Source of the DNA: Bacteroidota bacterium
Lineage (GTDB): Bacteria > Bacteroidota > Bacteroidia > Bacteroidales > Bacteroidaceae
Length of the DNA stretch: 64,000 nt
Direction: 5' to 3'
Assembly: GCA_023426145.1 (NCBI GenBank)
Contig: JAFABG010000040.1
Span: forward strand, 124,001 to 188,000
In this document: in pieces, positions 61,643 through 64,000 of the stretch
Layout of the letters: the number at the start of each line of letters is the position of its first letter
Position numbering within the stretch: the stretch's first letter is position 1
Notes under the pieces: model-generated
What the model was told of the DNA's origin: nothing
Database searches by the model: none
The model's input: the letters and a program-made list of their open reading frames with translations, nothing else
Program-made: the position numbers and the translations under genes

Positions 61643-63769
61643 TTAGTTAGATTCAGTTGCTTCTCCGTTTTCGTTTGATCTTGCTTCAATAGCAACTTTT
61701 CCTTCTGTAGCTATATTCTCTCCTTTGGGAGTTATTTTAGGCTCTGTTTCGGACTCTTGAGCCTTGCTCTCAGGCTCGCCTTCAGTATTCTTTTCTTTCA
61801 ATTTTTTAGCCAACTCTTTTTCTGCATTAGCAGCATTTTGACTTTCTTTTGCTGCCATGATTTCTTCTGAACGAGATGCCCAAGGACGCTTACCGAAGAT
61901 ATGTTCAACATCTTCAGCAAAAATGACTTCTTTATCAATGAGTAATTGAGCTAGTTCGTTATGCCCTGCTTTATTTTTAGACAAAAGCTCTTTAGCTCTT
62001 TCATATTGTTCATTGATCATCTTTTTGACCTCTCCATCAATGAGCTCTGCCGTTTTATCACTGTATGGCCGATTAAAAGAGTATTCATCATTATTGTAAT
62101 AGCAAAGATTTGGTAGAGCTTCGCTCATTCCAAGATATGCAATCATTCCATAAGCTTGTTTCGTAACTCTTTCTAAGTCATTCATAGCTCCGCTAGAAAT
62201 GCGTCCAATAAATAGATCTTCAGCAGCACGCCCTCCTAGAGTTGCGCACATCTCATCAAGCATTTGCTCTTTAGTCGTAATTTGCCGCTCTTCGGGTAGA
62301 TACCATGCAGCTCCTAAGGCACGTCCACGTGGTACTATAGTCACTTTAATAAGCGGATTTGCATATTCAAGCAACCATGAGATCGAAGCATGCCCAGCTT
62401 CATGCAATGCTATTGCACGTCTTTCAGCTTCAGTCGTAATTTTTGTTTTCTTTTCCAAACCTCCAATGATGCGATCTACAGCATCAAGAAAATCTTGCTT
62501 TCCTACAAATTTCTTTCCATGACGAGCAGCTATTAGAGCGGCCTCGTTACAAACATTAGCAATGTCTGCTCCTGAAAATCCAGGTGTTTGTCTAGCTAAT
62601 AAATCTACATCTACAGTATCGTCAATCTTTATTGGACGTAGGTGTACACCAAAGACTTCTTTACGCTCGTTGAGATCAGGCAAGTCCACATGGATTTGAC
62701 GATCAAAACGACCAGCACGAAGTAGAGCTTTATCTAGTACATCTACACGGTTTGTTGCTGCTAATATAATAACACCACTGTTTGAACCAAAACCATCCAT
62801 CTCTGTTAGCAATTGATTTAGGGTGTTTTCACGTTCGTCATTTCCTCCCATTGCTGGATTCTTTCCACGTGCGCGGCCGACAGCATCAATTTCATCAATA
62901 AATACAATACAAGGTGCTTTTTCCTTGGCTTGTTTGAATAGGTCGCGTACACGAGAAGCACCAACTCCAACAAACATTTCCACAAAGTCTGATCCTGCTA
63001 GTGAAAAGAAAGGAACATTGGCTTCACCTGCAACAGCTTTCGCAAGTAATGTTTTACCTGTTCCCGGAGGGCCTACAAGTAATGCTCCTTTAGGTATTTT
63101 TCCTCCTAAATCAGTATATTTTTGTGGCTCTTTTAAGAACTCAACAATTTCTTCAACTTCCTGTTTGGCTTCTGCAAGTCCAGCTACATCTTTAAAAGTA
63201 ATTTTGATAGCCCCACCTTTTTCAAAAAGTTGAGCTTTAGACTTACCTACATTAAATACCCCTCCTGGGCCATTGCTACCTCCGCCACTCATGCGTCTCA
63301 TAAAGAAGATCCATAATGCAATTAAAAGAATAAGTGGGAGAATATTAATTAGAATGGCAGGGAAAATATCTGATTCAGCAGGGTAATCAGCTATACCGTC
63401 AAAATTGCCAGCAGCTTTTTCATCTTGCAAAAAATTGTCCAGTCTGTCCTTTGAGGGAGGGTTGCTAGTTATACTGGCATTTCTTCCTACTTTGGCAGAG
63501 TCTGCTCCAAACACAGCACCATAGGCATTAGGCTTAACATAGGCTTCAAGTGTTTTTTCGGAACCTAAAACTTTGCTTATATATCCGTTTGTAACATATC
63601 TCTGAAAGTCACTGTATGGAACTAGTTTACTACCGTTACCTCTAGAATCACTGCTCCACCATAGGCCGAGAAGCATGAGGGCAATAATCATATATAGCCA
63701 ATTCAAATTGAATTTGGGCATATTAACCTTATTGTTAGGTTTATTGTTATTCGTATTATTGTTGTCCAT
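61643..63769 (-). CDS. ftsH: ATP-dependent zinc metalloprotease FtsH
   Basis: 708 residues. Two membrane helices (near 24-40 and 130-150) flank a periplasmic domain, then an AAA+ domain with GPPGTGKTLLAKA near 232, DEIDAVGRARG, the SRH region, and an M41 protease with HEAGH near 455. The C-terminal 70 residues are Lys/Glu-rich low complexity. It degrades membrane and short-lived cytosolic proteins. It lies 9 bases after rsfS. Confidence 0.96.
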   Translation of the reverse strand: MDNNNTNNNKPNNKVNMPKFNLNWLYMIIALMLLGLWWSSDSRGNGSKLVPYSDFQRYVTNGYISKVLGSEKTLEAYVKPNAYGAVFGADSAKVGRNASITSNPPSKDRLDNFLQDEKAAGNFDGIADYPAESDIFPAILINILPLILLIALWIFFMRRMSGGGSNGPGGVFNVGKSKAQLFEKGGAIKITFKDVAGLAEAKQEVEEIVEFLKEPQKYTDLGGKIPKGALLVGPPGTGKTLLAKAVAGEANVPFFSLAGSDFVEMFVGVGASRVRDLFKQAKEKAPCIVFIDEIDAVGRARGKNPAMGGNDERENTLNQLLTEMDGFGSNSGVIILAATNRVDVLDKALLRAGRFDRQIHVDLPDLNERKEVFGVHLRPIKIDDTVDVDLLARQTPGFSGADIANVCNEAALIAARHGKKFVGKQDFLDAVDRIIGGLEKKTKITTEAERRAIALHEAGHASISWLLEYANPLIKVTIVPRGRALGAAWYLPEERQITTKEQMLDEMCATLGGRAAEDLFIGRISSGAMNDLERVTKQAYGMIAYLGMSEALPNLCYYNNDEYSFNRPYSDKTAELIDGEVKKMINEQYERAKELLSKNKAGHNELAQLLIDKEVIFAEDVEHIFGKRPWASRSEEIMAAKESQNAANAEKELAKKLKEKNTEGEPESKAQESETEPKITPKGENIATEGKVAIEARSNENGEATESN

Positions 63770-63778
63770 AATTGTGGA

Positions 63779-64000
63779 TTAGTCTAAATCAGGAATTTGA
63801 GTAAGTTTAGCGTCAGCCCAGAGATGTTCAAGATTGTAGAAAGTTCTAATTTCTGGCAAGAAAATATGTACTAAAATGTCAGCATAGTCCATTGCAACCC
63901 ATTCAGCATTTCTCAGACCGTCTATTGCTATAGGTTTGCTGTTTGCCCCTTTATTTGCAAACTCTTTTACAGAATCAACTATAGCGCTTACTTGACTAGG
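63779..64000 (-). CDS. rsfS: Ribosome silencing factor RsfS, C-terminal part (truncated by window edge)
   Basis: My reading of the minus strand from the right edge gives 73 codons and a TAA at 63781-63779. It contains AEWVAMDYADILVHIFLPEI and RTFYNLEHLWADAK, typical of RsfS/DUF143, which binds L14 and blocks 50S-30S joining during starvation. The order rsfS-ftsH-cdsA is conserved in Bacteroidota. The 5' end is outside the window. Confidence 0.92.
   Translation of the reverse strand, partial: PSQVSAIVDSVKEFANKGANSKPIAIDGLRNAEWVAMDYADILVHIFLPEIRTFYNLEHLWADAKLTQIPDLD

Overview
The window comes from a member of the Bacteroidota, most likely the genus Bacteroides or a close relative. The evidence is a SusC/SusD-type outer-membrane system, many Bacteroidota-restricted families (DUF4290, DUF5683, DUF3822, a NigD-like lipoprotein, a DUF6078-like protein), very few strong Shine-Dalgarno sequences, and the Bacteroides -7 promoter element TAnnTTTG in front of many genes. 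The sequence is AT-rich and densely coded. I see no phage, transposase, CRISPR array or rRNA operon; the only RNA gene found is one tRNA-Pro.

Layout. 1-5.7 kb: start of ppk1 (cut by the window edge), a YfcE-like phosphoesterase, rfbA-rfbB for dTDP-sugar synthesis, menA and a lipoprotein phosphoesterase. 5.8-7.8 kb: yicC-gmk-nadD operon (minus strand). 7.9-14.8 kb: a plus-strand run tsaB, DUF4290, murA, rimM, M23 peptidase, dxr, rseP, i.e. envelope and isoprenoid functions. 14.8-27.3 kb: an EmrB/QacA-type exporter, tRNA-Pro, an AraC regulator, aroB, a small membrane protein, an outer-membrane beta-barrel protein, cardiolipin synthase, an rsmD cluster and a RecD-like helicase.

27.5-47.0 kb is the most distinctive part: a complete polysaccharide-utilization locus (PUL). 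The plus-strand arm encodes SusC (with an STN signalling domain), SusD, a GH18-fold protein lacking its catalytic glutamate, a DUF1735/LamG binding protein, a catalytic-type GH18 endoglycosidase and a discoidin-type binding protein. The convergent minus-strand arm encodes GH92 mannosidase, ECF sigma factor, FecR anti-sigma factor and two more GH92 enzymes. The composition and order match what I remember of the high-mannose N-glycan locus of B. thetaiotaomicron (BT_3983-BT_3994). The inferred pathway: the surface endoglycosidase releases high-mannose glycan from glycoprotein, the binding proteins and SusCD capture and import it, periplasmic GH92 enzymes remove alpha-mannose, and SusC-FecR-ECF signalling switches the locus on. 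Between the two arms lie a DUF6078-like gene and an array of four palindromes spaced exactly 22 bp apart.

47-64 kb: alaS, an M23 peptidase and a MerR-type protein, then a minus-strand group parA-parB-DUF5683-lytic transglycosylase-rsh (chromosome segregation, cell wall, stringent response), surE-lpxB, a NigD-like lipoprotein, and the minus-strand rsfS-ftsH-cdsA cluster cut by the right edge.

The points most worth a second look are the phased palindrome array beside the DUF6078-like gene, the Cys-to-Asp change in MurA (predicting fosfomycin insensitivity), the Glu-less GH18 paralogue, three phased direct repeats upstream of the exporter, a 31-bp perfect inverted repeat before cdsA and a 92-bp element with terminal inverted repeats downstream of alaS.
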